Notes: generated by a model not told the origin, from the letters alone. A stretch of DNA of 64,000 nt from Combretum micranthum (GCA_024138025.1 JAMXBD010001455.1:1-64000), one strand, 5' to 3'. Shown: positions 38,860 to 51,632, counted from the first letter of the stretch. Numbers and translations are program-made.

Positions 38860-40480
38860 TCAAGGGAATGCTAGGTAAATAGACATCAAAATTTGAAAAG
38901 TTAATAAGAGTAAGAATTTTTGGAAAAAAGGAACAAATTTATTATAAAAGAGCCAAAACTGAATATCTAGCCCTAAGATGTACAATCTATAGACTAATGC
39001 TAAAATATATATTAAGTACTCTCCAATAACCATAACACTAAAATACCTAGATTTACTTAGATCCTTTCTAGAGGTAACTTCACTCGGGATAATGTCACAT
39101 CGGAATTATTAGGTTGCAGTGATACTCTTTCTCTATTACCAGTAGCTATACACAAGCAACACATAGATTCTTATTGTTAGACAATCATTTAGTTAATTTA
39201 TGATTCAATCTTGAGTAAATATATGTAGCAAACAAGGCATACACGTATCTAGAATGTTGTCTCGAAACATAACTAAAGCTATCAATTCCTATAACCCAAT
39301 TTAAAAGTAATTAAAAAGAGTTTTAGAATTATCTTTCATTCCCTAAGTATGATTATTCCATAATGATCTATTAAACTCTTACATAAACTAACTTATGGTT
39401 ATCTTTTGGTTGTTTTGAAGGGAATTGGTATTTAATTTGGTTTTATCTTATTTTAAGGTTTTAAATTGTAAGTGAACCTTAGAGAAAGGATTTGAATGTG
39501 TTTCATGAGTTTTAGGAAGGAGAATTTCAAGTTTGAAGAAAGTTGTATTGTATACAACTCGTACATTGGCACACATTGGGTAGTGTTTTGAACATAACAT
39601 ACATTAGATCATGAAAATGATAGTGTGGATCACAAAATGTCTGCATAACCTATACACGAACTAGTGTATTGGTCTTGCTGGCACAAAATATTGTATTTGA
39701 GAATTTTCATTAAGCACGACCTATAAATGGGCGGGGCTTGTGCATTGGTCATATCGACCTTAAATAGTCATATTCATGACATTGTCTTCTTCTTTTTTTT
39801 TTTTTTTCTTATTCTTAACACATAAGCATTTTTCAACCTTGCTAGGTTGACATTGATCACTCTAACATCATGTTAAACATGTATATACATATTTCTAACC
39901 ACCAACACTCAAGATATCAAAATTACACGAAATCATCTTATCCTATTATAGCTTTTCAATATTTCTTTCTTCCAAAATATCTTAAATATTCTTGCTCTGT
40001 ATGATTTCTCAAGCAACCTTTCCAAGAATCGTTTGTTCTCACTACAAAATGTTCCTATCACTCATTGAAACATTAAGATTTCATTATCTATATGTTTTTC
40101 TTATCGAAAATGGTAAGAAAATGAGAAGAAACGCTACTTATCACTGAATTATGTTTGAAAGACTTCAAAGATATGCAAGTAATGTTTGGGAGGAAGGGGA
40201 GAGAACTACATAACATAATGGGGAAAAGAATAAAAGGCGTTACTTCTCTTGAATTTTCCATACTTAAGTAGTTTGAATTTTTGTGATAGGATAGAGTTGC
40301 CCTTATTTAAAAACAACAAAATTAGTTATCTACCCTTCTATATGATGGTATTTATTTAAGTTATTTCATAAACTCAAAAAGATTTTGACTCAATTCTACT
40401 TTAGACCTTATAACATAATTATAAATTTACAAAATTGTACATTTGAAAACAAAAAGATGACAATATCATTTACCTTGTCT
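38860..40480 (-). mobile_element. Probable decayed LTR relic, minus strand
   Basis: Composition and word order resemble other LTR copies here: stretches like 39000-39300 recall 16500-17100. A short repeat containing 'acgaactagtgtattggtc' lies at about 39555-39765, where other copies carry short repeats. A minus-strand TATA-like TTTAAATAAGG occurs near 40300. Neither end was recognised, so this is tentative. Confidence 0.3.
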
Positions 40481-40802
40481 TGCAACTTGACATCCATGCT
40501 TAATCGAGTAGTTTAATTCCCCTAATTTTATGCCTTCTATGTGTATATGTTGCAATAATATACAAGAGTACTTAGCGACTCTCTTATAACTTGAAGAGTG
40601 CATGAATTATTATGATTATTATTATTTGGAAAAACTTAATGAATTTAAATGACTTAACTAAAAGGTCGTAAATGTTGCTCTACCTGTGATTGATTAATAT
40701 TTCGTCTAAACGTCCTTTGGTAGTAGTTATCTTAAATTTCTACCAGAGGTAGTTGTGATCTGAAGGCATGGATGAAAAAAAAAAAAAAAAAAAAAAGAAA
40801 CC

Positions 40803-41004
40803 GCTGTTTCAATTTGCAGCATCATCTAGAGTTGAATAATGCATAGCAAATGATGGCTTTTGCAATTTTATATTGTCTACCAGCAATCATTAAGTTTTGA
40901 CTCGGTCAACTCTTAAACCTCTGCGTTCAAGGGTTGTAGATTTGTCAAATGTTTCTATTGGTGGTTTCTTCTCCGTCCGCCCCCTTGACCTCAGATTGTG
41001 GTCG
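40803..41004 (+). repeat. Duplicated segment, copy b
   Basis: Paralogue of 37036-37236. Shared words are TTTGCAGCATCA, ATTGGTGGTTTCTTCTCCGT against its variant, CCGCCCCCTTGAC and 'gattgtggt'. The open frame 40897-41121 through it is not shared by the other copy and is not called a gene. Confidence 0.6.
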
Positions 41005-41386
41005 ACACTTTTTAGGTTACAGAAGACCTTTTGCATGCTCTCGAAAGCAATGACGACATTCAAATATTTCTATATCCTACGTGTCTTTGCCTTCCAAGTA
41101 CTGATTTATCGTATTGTTTGAATGATTTAAATAAGAATTGTCCTAGCCACGAATATGAAATAGGAAAAGGAAAATTATGCCCCTTAAGCTATATTCCTAA
41201 CTAAAGGTGTGAAACATGTTTCAATAGAGAATGTTTTTCCACATTTCTATGCAATTGTTCGGAGAAAATGTGCACAGATATTGAATTGAGAACGATATAA
41301 TGTACCAAAGAGTTGTTTCCTCTGTTTCCTTAAGAATAAATATCTGATAAAATTTTTTAAAAAATCTTTAAAATAAAAGAAGCACT

Positions 41387-41460
41387 TCATGAAATGTATT
41401 AGATATTTATCCATAAGAACATATCATGAAATGTATTAGATATTTATCCATAAGAACATA
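41387..41460 (+). repeat. Perfect 37-bp tandem duplication
   Basis: 41387-41423 and 41424-41460 are identical (each begins TCATGAAATG and ends AAGAACATA). Two copies only, with no divergence visible. Confidence 0.95.
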
Positions 41461-43167
41461 AAAAGACAACAAGCTGAGAATAGTAAATTTTTTTCTTGAA
41501 ATCAAGGCTATGGTAATAGGGGAAGAAAAGAAAAGAATAAAAGAAAAAGGTGCTTCCGATAAAAGCAAAAACATATAATGAACATTAATATGTCATATAT
41601 ATTAATATGACATGTAATGTAATATATATATCTATAATTTTCAAAAAAGGAAATATTCGTTTTGATTTTCGTGTCTTTTTGTTAATTAACGTAACATACA
41701 ATGCAAGAGATGTAATAAATTATATACATATATACATTGCAACACTGCTAATGTCTATTATGCAATATAGTTTCACAACTATATGAATAAAATTGTGATT
41801 TTTCAAAAATGTATTTTTTTTTAAAAAAACTGTATCAACAAATAATATGTGATTATGTACATATTATCGCACATCGTAAATAATGAAAATACTTATCGTA
41901 TTAAATTATATTATTTCACGATATTATACACCAATTATTTAATATTAAAATGTTAATATATATCATCTTATGTAAAATAATATATTTTGAAAATTATTTT
42001 AAAAGAAAGACATTAGTTCTTTTTCTTTCCCACCAGTCACAGCAGCAAAAAGCAAGATCCTATGATTGGTCATGTAGAGAGTTTAATTAAAAAATTTAAG
42101 TTAAAAATTAAAAAAAAAGGATGCTACTCGAGAAAATCAAATATTATATCTTGATCGGAAGATAGAAGAGAAAAAAAATTATCAATAAACTTAATCTAAT
42201 GCCTAATCATATTCTTAGAGCCTTTTTCAACAAAATAAGCATACTAGAAATTTTTTTATATTTGTAGCAAAATTCACTTGGGAACTCCATATTTCAAGTG
42301 AATTCTGCAAGTCTCTATATTTTTGCTAAAATTAAATAAAGTCATATGTATATTTCAAATAAGTCACCATCATGTTTTCGTACTTATATCATCATATCAC
42401 ATATGTTATCTATACATTTTGTAGTATACTAGAAGAAGAACTTAGCCAGTGCAATAATAATACAATATAAATCACTAAAATGACGACGCTCTATCAAAAA
42501 TATAAAATGCTGAAATAAATTTTGACACTAATTTAATGACCTTGAATATTTTCCATCAGTTTATGTAAATGACTTAGAGGTTTGCTTTTAGCTCATATGC
42601 ACGCACAGTTTTCCTTCTCCTTCTTCAATTTTTTTTTTCCCATATTTATATGCCACCAGTCATTCTATCTGATATAACATGCTGAATAAATATTTTCTTA
42701 GGCTAGGAAAAATAACAATAAGGTAATTTTTTATCTAAGAAAATTATATATATATATATAAAGTACCTTTAGAAATCTTAACTGTGTCTATTTAATTTCC
42801 TTTATCTCCTAGAAAAACAATTTATTGCATGAAGCCAGGCTTCGCATCAGCAAATAACTACCATATCCTTAAGCACAAGTAGTTACTGTTAAGTCTATCA
42901 GTGTGGTAACAAGTCAAACCAACACAACTTTACTTTTTGTTATTATTTTCTCCATTACCTTAAAAACAACACAGTGTATTAAGGCACATGTGAATGTGCC
43001 TTTGATATTAAAAGTATGAAAATAAACCTTAATGGATTATCAGCAGTAAAACTTACCAACCCAATGAAATTGATGAGTTCAAATCTTAGGTGATTTTGCA
43101 CTTCCATCCATTTTTTTCCGCTCTTTTGTTAACACACATTAAAGCTTAACATCATCGAAAGAAGTCC

Positions 43168-43175
43168 TATAAAAG
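43168..43175 (+). promoter_or_regulatory. TATA box of cupredoxin copy 1
   Basis: TATAAAAG lies 132 bases upstream of the start codon, within TCCTATAAAAGCCC, which is conserved in copy 2. Confidence 0.7.
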
Positions 43176-43306
43176 CCCTTCAACACAACACTCGTTGTCC
43201 AGGCCCCCGTTAACCAAATTCATTAAGATTATCTCGTCTTTCATTTTATTTTGTGCTCTCTTATAATTTCCTCAGCTTCCGTGGGAATAGAAAAGAGAAT
43301 ATCAAA

Positions 43307-43976
43307 ATGAAGTCTACGGGGTTCATTCTTTTAGTTTTTGCTTCAATGATCGGAACAACCATGGCCAGTAAGGCCACTTTAGGGTGGAATTACCAGTGGA
43401 ATAATACAGGCTATAACTATACCGGTTGGGGTCCTCATCAGCATGGTTATACTGATAATATGACCGAAAGTCCTAAAAGGTTTATTGTGGGAGATTCAAA
43501 TAATTGGCAGTTCGGCTATGATTACATGGCATGGGCTCGTAAAACTGGACCCTTTTACGTCAATGACACTCTCGGTATATATATTTCCTTAAATGCTTAG
43601 TTGATTGTTTCGCCAATTGTTGGATTCTATATATATTTCCATGCACTATTTCGATTTAAGCCCTTACTTTGGCATAATGTCTTTTTATCTGCATATTGGC
43701 ATTGCAGTTTTCAAGTATGATCCGCCAAACGACACCAACACACATCCTCACAGCGTGTACTTGTTTTCTAATATGCGGAGCTTCATGGCATGTGATCTGA
43801 AGAGGGCAACGATGCTTGCGAATTGGTCCGACGGAGCCGGCGAGGGTTTCGACTTTGTCCTAACACAGTGGAAGCGTACTACTTGCATGCGGCGAAAGTG
43901 GTGGCATTCATTGCAAAACTGGAAAGATGAGGTTCTTCATAACACCTCTTCTTCGCCGTTGGCGCTACTAGCATAG
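43307..43976 (+). pseudogene. Phytocyanin-domain cupredoxin, copy 1, C-terminus frameshifted
   Basis: Secreted plant cupredoxin of the phytocyanin type, related to Arabidopsis 'cupredoxin superfamily' proteins such as At4g34300 (from memory). Exons 43307-43574 and 43708-43976; the intron is GT/AG, phase 1, 133 bases. An upstream in-frame ATG at 43253 is rejected because the paralogue starts at the MKxTGF methionine. Residues 1-20 form a signal peptide (FILLVFASMIG). The core NNWQFGYDYMAWA, GPFYVNDTL and HPHSVYLFSNM is normal, with NNT, NYT and NMT glycosylation sites. After VLTQWK at about 43875 a net 2-base deletion relative to the paralogue shifts the frame. The Cys-His-Cys-Met part of the copper and disulfide region is lost and replaced by an unrelated Trp/Arg-rich tail. 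The predicted product is 178 aa. Likely non-functional as a copper protein, unless the deletion is an assembly error. Confidence 0.8.
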
Positions 43977-44740
43977 GGGGCATCATCATATCAATAATGA
44001 TCCAGTGATGGCTGATTTTGCTTTAATTTGTCTTACTACTTGAATTTGGTTTTACGTTTTAAATAAGTTTTGAGTTCGAAATAATGACTGACCTACATCC
44101 AATGTTTAGGTTAAGCTTGAGGTTTGTTCTTGCAATAGTTAATTAATAGCCATTGTGTGAGTCTCTTTTTTTTATCTTCTTCTTCTTTTTTTTTTTCAAT
44201 CATATGTCTATTCTTAATGAATATTTTGGCGAGTGACTAGTGCATGGATGGGAAATATGGATCCCTTTATTGATATTTAAATTACAGCAATGAAAATTGC
44301 CCCATTATAGCCAAGAAAGTATTTTTAAATTTTTATCATTCCAATTTATTCGTATTTTCCGCGTAAGAGAGATATTCTTTCTTTATTTATTATAATTGTT
44401 TTGGGTTTTTTATTTATTTATTATTTTTCCTCAATGCGTAAAGTTTAACAAGATATAACTAAGCTTCTAAGAAAGTCTATAACATGCCACAGTAAATATG
44501 ATTAACTTTCGAATGCAATATATGTAGGAAGTCAACATCCATGTTGACGTATTTAGGGCATGCTCTAGATCTATTCATAGCGGTGGAAACCAACATGATC
44601 TATCTGAAGAACTTGCATGAAACCAATTAATCACATTCGGATGGACTGTATAACTTGCAAACATTTGATATTATAAATGTAAACATAACCAAACAAGACA
44701 AAATATATATATATATATATATTTATATGTATGTATGTAT

Positions 44741-47440
44741 TGAAACACCCTAAAAACCTTCACCTAAAAAGCTGGAAATAGTTTAATGAAATAATATAAT
44801 AGGTAGTTAATATTGAGCTTTGATTTTGAAGTTAGTTTAGATAGTTTAAATAAATAAAACAAGTAAACAATAGAGTAAAATTAGATAATTTAATATAATT
44901 AGATTAAAAATAGATTAAATAGAATTGAGATTTCAATATCCCTTCTAAGTTGTCTATTTTTTAGAAATTGAGATTTCAAATATCCCTCCTAAGTTGTCTA
45001 TTTGTTTTACTCATCAATTCCAACAACATCAAAATTATTCATTTCTTCTAACTTATCAATTTTAAACTCTATTCTTTCAACTTCAACTCCTTAAACCTTC
45101 AAACAATAATTTAAATGTTTTATAAATTTTTTAAACTATTGAACTTTATTTTACCTTCTATGTCCTTAATCCCAATAAATTTTGAATTCATTTGCATGTC
45201 TAAAATATCAAGTTCTTAGCACAAGCTTAAACTAAATAATCCATTTTATATAAACGAAACTCCTAAACTAGATCCCTATTTCAAGTTATCAATTTTTACT
45301 ATTTGATCATCTCAAATTATTTTCGAATTAACATGATACACAAGAAAATCATTAAGAAAGATTTAACATACAAAACCCTTACCCATAAATAGCCTTTAAA
45401 AAAATCTTTTAAATCCTCTATCCTTACCTTTTTCCTTTTCATTTTAACCTACTACGTTTTTTCATCTTTTCTTTTTTCATTTGCTCTTTTTAGTTCCTCT
45501 TTCTTCTCTTCTTCTTTTCATTTCCTCTTCTTTTGCTTTAATCCATCACCTGAAATCTCAATTTTAACAAGATAAAAAAATAAATTAAGTTAGAAATAAA
45601 ATAAAAGATGGAAAACAAGCATGAGATAGCTCCATCAACTACAAAAGAGGAATAAGGAAGAAGATCAAGTACTTAGATTTACCAATAAGTAAGTATAGTT
45701 GTTTTTCTTGTTTTGATTATTGTTATTGACATGTATCAATTAGAGCTAGATGTGAGTTGAGTTTGTCATAGAATTGATAAATAAGAAATATATGAGCATA
45801 TACTAAAAATCCAGTTTATTTATGGATACGTGGAGGAGTTTGATGAAGTGATCTGAGATGTTTGATGAAGTAGCAAGAGTATAGAAGTGCTAAAGGTTAT
45901 GAAAATGAGTTTGTATGTTGTATATATGATGTATTGATTGAAGTATGATGTTCATATGTTGAAAAAAAATTAGAGTAAAAAGCATAGGAAAAAAAGTAAC
46001 TCTGTCTAAGCCGTTAATCACGGGCGTGACACAGCCCTTAGTAGCCTCTGTTTTAAAAATTTTGAGCAATCACGAGCATGATTCAACCTATAGTAAGCTC
46101 TATTTTGAAAGTTTTGAGAAATCACGAGTATTATTTAAACCATAATGAGCCCTGTTTCAAAAATCTTCTTAATCATGCGCATAATATAGCCCTTGTTAGT
46201 CTTGATTAACTTCAAAATCTCATAATCACGAGCGTGATCTAGCCTTTAGTACCTTAGGTTTGTGATTTTTACACAATCACGAGCGTGATTGTGCCCGTGA
46301 TAAATCACGACAGTGATTTTTGAATCTTTAGACCTAAATGACCTAAAATGTTTGAAATAACCTTAGAAAATGATAACACATTTGAAGTAGGTAGAAATCG
46401 ACTACCATATGTGAAAATATGAGTTAAAATGAGTCAGTTATGACTTATTTTTAAGATTGAAATTTAGTAACTAGGAATTCTATGAGAAATAGTTATCTAA
46501 AATAAAATTTCAGTATGACTAGATAAATGATATAGGATGTAATATGTTAGCACTTGATTATTAGGAATGGGTTAAGTGATTAATAGGTTTAGTAATTGCT
46601 TTGTTTTAATATGAAATTAAGTTTATAAAATGAACTTAGTTAGCAAACCTGAATTCAATTTGACTTAATGAATTAAATGAGCTAAAATGAGCTGGACTAA
46701 TTAAGATTCTATAAAATATATGATAAGGATCTAGAAAGATAATTGAATATGACTTAGTAAATGAATTAAGTAGTTAAGTCTAATCGACTTAGTCAATTAA
46801 GTTAATATAGATTTAACTTGTAAAAAAACTTAGATATAATTATCGTATGTTAGACTTTAAATAATAAAGGAAGAATGTTGTTTTAAATGTACTAAGATAA
46901 ATAGTATTTTCCTAAAGATTAGTAATTTATTTTAAAACTCGAAAGTGAATAATAAATGATAATGTTTTCATATGAATGTTTATAAATAAAAGAAAAGAAA
47001 TAATTGATAACAATTAAGAACTATTTGTATCTTGGCACGGTGATTTTCACAGCCATGGCGAGATTCTTCTTATAATCTTATCTGATCAAATAATTTTTGA
47101 CATAAGTTTGATGTCAATTAATAATTAATTTAATTTCTTATGTGAGTTTAATTATCAAATAGATGAATGGATAGCTGATCTATCATGTGCTTTTATTTTG
47201 GATTCTAGACTCTATGAAAGATATGTAGTGACAAGCTTGTAGCATGCTAGGATAGGAATATTAAAAATGAATAAAAACTTAAAGACGACTTAATAATGAA
47301 TATTGCTTTTTGCTTGTTCCGTTTAATCTGACTAGGAACAACAACCTTGTCCAGAGCCAGGCACGGTAGTTAGGCACCTAGGCCACTCTCTACCATGATG
47401 CTATGGTATGTATGAACATATAACTAGAAATTAAACTTAC
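44741..47440 (+). mobile_element. Long LTR relic, plus strand
   Basis: Starts TGAAACACCCTAAAAACC after an AT microsatellite. A TATA-like ATAAATAG lies near 45385, followed by a pyrimidine-rich tract as in the other LTRs here. The stretch 46330-46460 matches 8090-8215 in the same orientation. Repeats occupy 45990-46320. The right terminus was not recognised and may be truncated. No coding sequence. Confidence 0.45.
45990..46320 (+). repeat. Degenerate tandem repeat of about 60-65 bases inside the LTR
   Basis: Five units centre on AATCACGAGCGTGAT followed by 'agcccttagtagcct'-like text and 'ttttaaaaattttgag'. Each core is itself a palindrome (ATCACG...CGTGAT). The last units are closer together. 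Not a CRISPR: units are degenerate and lie in plant repeat DNA. Confidence 0.75.
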
Positions 47441-47678
47441 TCTCAAAAGTGGTAATAGTTTAATTATACACTAAAAAATAAAAACTACCCAGAACAAACA
47501 TTTCATGTACCTAATACATTTTAAGTAAATGATAAAATTTAAATGCCAGTTAGTACAAAGCATTTAAGCAATAATAAATTAAATATACACTCAAACATTT
47601 AAGCAACATTCAAAAGCTACCTGTGATAACTCGGCTACAACATATTAGATTTTTTGTAGTGTAAATAAATGCTAATAC

Positions 47679-48672
47679 TAGGGATGCAATCTAACAAACT
47701 ATTATAGGGTTTTTCGATATGCTCTATCTACTAAAATCTCTATAGTGGCTCGTTCACTTTGCTGAATGAATAAGGCCATAATAAAATTCTTATTACAAAG
47801 GAATAAAATAGACTTGTAATAGGATTTTTCTTTATTAATTTTTTATTTAAATGGTGGTATTTTGAAAAAAAGACAGTTCTAGCATTGAATTGGTATTGAT
47901 AGGTTTGAATAAAAAATATTATTCAGTGTTTTATGTAATAAGGATTCATTGTAGAATCGCTATTGAGAGAACTAAACGCTGTAATAGCTATTCATAAGGA
48001 ATAAGGCCGTAATGGAATTGCAATTATAGTGAAGTGAACGAGTAGTATAGGGTTTTAGAGTTGGGTTTAGATATGTAGTTGAAACCCTATAAGATTATAA
48101 GGTTGGGTTTGAATCTTATAAGATACCCGATAGATATCTGACCCGATAGTAAAACTTAAAAAACTAAAACCTAACTCCTTGCCTCTATTGTGTCTCATCT
48201 CAACCACAGTCCACACACATCTCATATTCTAAAACTAAAACCCATGCAAATAGTCAAACACTCAGGAGATTTAATTTAATAATGTTCTTAAGATGTTATA
48301 TTGTTGTCTGAGTAGGTCTCTTATATGAGATATAAGTGACAAAAATAATACATTTGTGTGTTTGAATATTGAATTGTGAATGTGGTCTATCATATATTTT
48401 ATCAATTCCACATCCTTTTTTTTTTTTTTTGTTCTTATACTAAATGTGTGGTAGAAGCACAATTACACTTAGATTTATTATTAAAATTTGAAAATCAGTT
48501 GGGAAAAAAGTAAAGGTTATAGGGTTGGGTCTCGGGTTCTAAAGAAATCTTTGGTTTAGATACATAAAAATCTTATAGTTTAATAGGGTCGGGTCCTGGC
48601 AAACCCTATAGGGTAGAATTTTAGGCTTCAGTTCATATGATTTGTTCGAAACCTGACTCAGTTGCATGCCTA
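47679..48672. mobile_element. hAT-like element carrying a nested MITE
   Basis: Begins TAGGGATGCAATC and ends GCATGCCTA. Subterminal words ATAGGGTTTT and 'gggtcgggt' are inverted between the ends. Flanks gctaatac (47671-47678) and actaatac (48673-48680) match 7/8. It is an inverted-orientation relative of 56301-57063: its right end reads like that element's left end. The 297-base element at 47747-48043 interrupts it. Confidence 0.75.
47747..48043. mobile_element. Nested fold-back MITE, GGCTCGTTCACTT termini
   Basis: Left end GGCTCGTTCACTTTGC; right end reading inward ACTCGTTCACTTCAC. Inside, 'gaataaggccataata' is repeated near the right as 'ggaataaggccgtaat'. A 3-base flank agt occurs on each side (47744-47746, 48044-48046). 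The short duplication suggests a PIF/Harbinger (Tourist-like) origin, which is inference. It splits a hAT-like element, so it is the younger insertion. Confidence 0.6.
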
Positions 48673-48680
48673 ACTAATAC

Positions 48681-50437
48681 AATCTACAATATTTTGTTTA
48701 CCGCAATGGAATAAAATTGAGGAAAAAATAGCAAATTTTTTTTGTTTTATAATTGAGGATATTTTTAGAAAAGAATATGCTTTTCATAAAGGTATCCCCA
48801 TCCCTAGGTCCTTGACACGAAACCCAGTGTGAAATACCTCACTTTTTGGGATCCTACAGGATGGAAAGCTACCTTTAAACTTTTTAAGATCCTATGCAAT
48901 GAACCCCCAAATGTAGGTCTTATCTTATTATTATTATTTTTTAATTCTTGTATGGACTGGAGTTCATTCTCTCTTTTCCACTAGGCCATTTGCATGCCCA
49001 ATTCCAGTCATTGCAATTGCAAAGCAACACATTTCTTTTTTCCCCTTTAATTCTCTTCTTTAATTTGTTTCCCACCATTGTAATTTTTTTGGGGTAAATT
49101 ACATAGATACTCTTCAAAAACTTTTAAAATTGCACAAATATCCTACTTTTTAAAAAGCTACACCTAGACCTGAAACTTTTGCGAGAGACCTACTCTTTTA
49201 ATGTATTATTTGTCTATATGTATTTTAATGTTAATATTGACAATTATTTTAATAATTTAATTAATTAGTGTTAAAAATACTGAAAATTGATGAACATAGG
49301 AAAAAAATAATATAAAAGAATTTTTTTCATATTAATGTGAATTTTATTTCTATAAATAAGAAAATTTTCAAAAGCAATTCAATTGCTCTAAGAGCGAAAA
49401 CAATGACGTCAAAGATGAACATGAATAATGCACAATACTTTAACTGTATATTTTAAAAAAAATCAATTAAATCTTTATATTTTAAGTGAATTATTTAGGT
49501 CTTTAATATTGGTATTATTACACTAAAATTATCAACATCCTCCTATGGAAATATATTTATTAAATGAGTAGGGTCATAAGGAAATAAGGTAAAAAAAAAA
49601 AAAGAGTGTAGGAACAACATTACAGCTTTAAATTAAAATTATCACTCAAAAAATTTTGGATGAAAATGAAGTAGTAAATTTAATAATTCACAATCAATTT
49701 GATGATTGTAAATAATATTAATGGTTATTGTAGTTGCAAAATTAATTGATTTTTAAACTTGTACAAAATATTTAAAATGGATTACTTCCACGTCTTTTGA
49801 TTTTTAGTTCAGAATATAGACAAAGTGATGTAGTAAAAGTTCAATATAAAAAGAAAAAGATTAAATTGTGATATATTGATTTGTGTACATTACCATAAAA
49901 CAATTTGGTATCCACATATTGATTATAAAAAATGCCGAAAGATAGAAAATAGAGAGACAAGACATATTATTATTCCTAAAATAAATCATAGCAATGTCAC
50001 CTCAAACACCAAGAAAATAATTTATATGAAAAAGAACGAATTGGCCATTAGTCAACTCTAAATAAGACTACCAGCCAAAAAAAAAAAAAAAAAAACCCTA
50101 AATAGGACTGATATTAGGAAAAAAAAAAACCCAAAGAAAAAGAAAACCAAAACCAAATGTCCAAAAACAGAAAATGGCATTTTCCATAGCCTAACGATGA
50201 AATTTGGTCAAAAGAAAAAAGAAAAAAACACCTTACCTCATGAGTAAAGCTGTGTCTTAGATCGTTGGCCCGTTTTCCATACAAATATGCCCTTGTTTCA
50301 TCAAAAATCACACAAGACCATAACTAGGAAAGATTTTACTATACTAGTTCGCCATTCTTACATTAATTTAACTCTATCTACTCTCCCTTGCGTCCTGCAT
50401 CGCCAAACAATAGACATCAGCCTTTATGATTATTATT

Positions 50438-50468
<31 letters not shown>

Positions 50469-51439
50469 GAGTTCATCATGTGTGGTTGTAATTCGTCTTA
50501 TAAGAAAAAAGATTTAAAAAAAAAAAAACTTCTTTGTTGTGAGTTTAACATCTTCTAGTCATATGTTGACTGTGTGGTGACCACTGACCCCGTGCCTAGC
50601 TATGGTGATTCATAATCTAAAGAAGGTCTCACCCAAGTATTTTGGCATGAAAGGATTAAGACGACGTAGTCAACAAATTCACGGTTTTCAGAATTATATG
50701 ATGATATAAAAATAGTATAACATTAAAACTCTAATAATGCGGACATTTATCATAATTACAGTTGAACTTAATATTAAAAATATGAATTCTATGAATATTA
50801 TTATCAGCACTATATATTGTGATGTATGCATATAGTATCACATTATTAATAATGAAAAAAATATATATGATATACTATATACTACTAATTTAATATTAAA
50901 TTGATAATTTATGATCATATATATACATTTTATAATATCTTATGATCACATATTATTTTAATAATTTTAAAGCTATATTACTATAAATTAATTATCTACT
51001 ACATAATATATTCATATATACAACAATGGTATTGATTATACTTATAAGACATTGTATTTAATACAATTAAATATTTTTCATATGTAATATTTGTCAATAT
51101 TACCATTATATAAAAGCTACCTATATTTATTTATTAATGACATAGAACACTTTATATACATATTATTACAATCGTATCGTTATGATTATTACATTTAATA
51201 GATCTGTTTAGATTGTTTGATTTTTATTTATATCTTATCTGTATTTTATTTCTATATGTATTTTATATGTAATCTTGTATATTTATTTTGTTTAATTTAT
51301 GAGTAAAAAATATTTGTTTTTTATCTGTATTTATATACTGATAAATAGTATATTTGAAAACAATAAAAATAAGATGGCACAGCCGGTGTACACAAATGGG
51401 CGATACATGTTAAATGCATACCGTAGCCTCCGTTCTTAC
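48681..51439. other. Intergenic, no gene recognised
   Basis: AT-rich. Contains a one-sided MITE-like terminus near 49090 (GGGGTAAATTACATAGATA) without a partner. The open frames at 49876-50061, 50114-50311 and 50287-50517 are short, low-complexity and unrecognised. Confidence 0.4.
50429..50468 (+). repeat. (ATT)n(GTT)n microsatellite
   Basis: A few ATT units pass into about nine GTT units. Confidence 0.9.
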
Positions 51440-51601
51440 ATTGTAATATGATTTCTCCAGTCGCAGAGGCAAAGACACAAAGGCTAAGGTCGTATGGAGA
51501 TCGTTTTACTTGAAAAATTATATGTTTAAAAAGAAAAAGAGAAAAAAGATGAAAAAAAATTACGCTAGGGAAAATCTACTCTAGGGATTTATTGAAAACA
51601 G

Positions 51602-51604
<3 letters not shown>

Positions 51605-51632
<28 letters not shown>
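51605..51632. repeat. (AT)n microsatellite
   Basis: About 28 bases of alternating AT. Confidence 0.9.

Larger units (their letters stand above)
42020..44310 (+). repeat. Paralogous block 1 around the first cupredoxin gene
   Basis: Similarity to 51440-54670 extends beyond the coding exons. The upstream side shares 'ccagtcacagcagcaaa', 'agtaaaacttaccaacccaa', 'ttttgcacttcc' and TCCTATAAAAGCCC. The downstream side shares 'gtgcatggatg' and 'aaaattgcccca'. This is a segmental tandem duplication of gene plus promoter. Confidence 0.7.

Noticed and set aside
43253..43306. Upstream in-frame ATG for cupredoxin copy 1
   Set aside because: The paralogue starts at the later Met, which directly precedes a good signal peptide.
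45990..46320. CRISPR-like spaced repeat
   Set aside because: Units are degenerate, spacers are also repeated, and the context is a plant LTR.
49090..49510. GGGGTAAATTACATAGATA as a further fold-back MITE
   Set aside because: No inverted partner or target duplication was recognised.
50090..50110. AACCCTAAA words as telomere-like repeats
   Set aside because: Single isolated occurrences, not a tandem (AAACCCT)n array.
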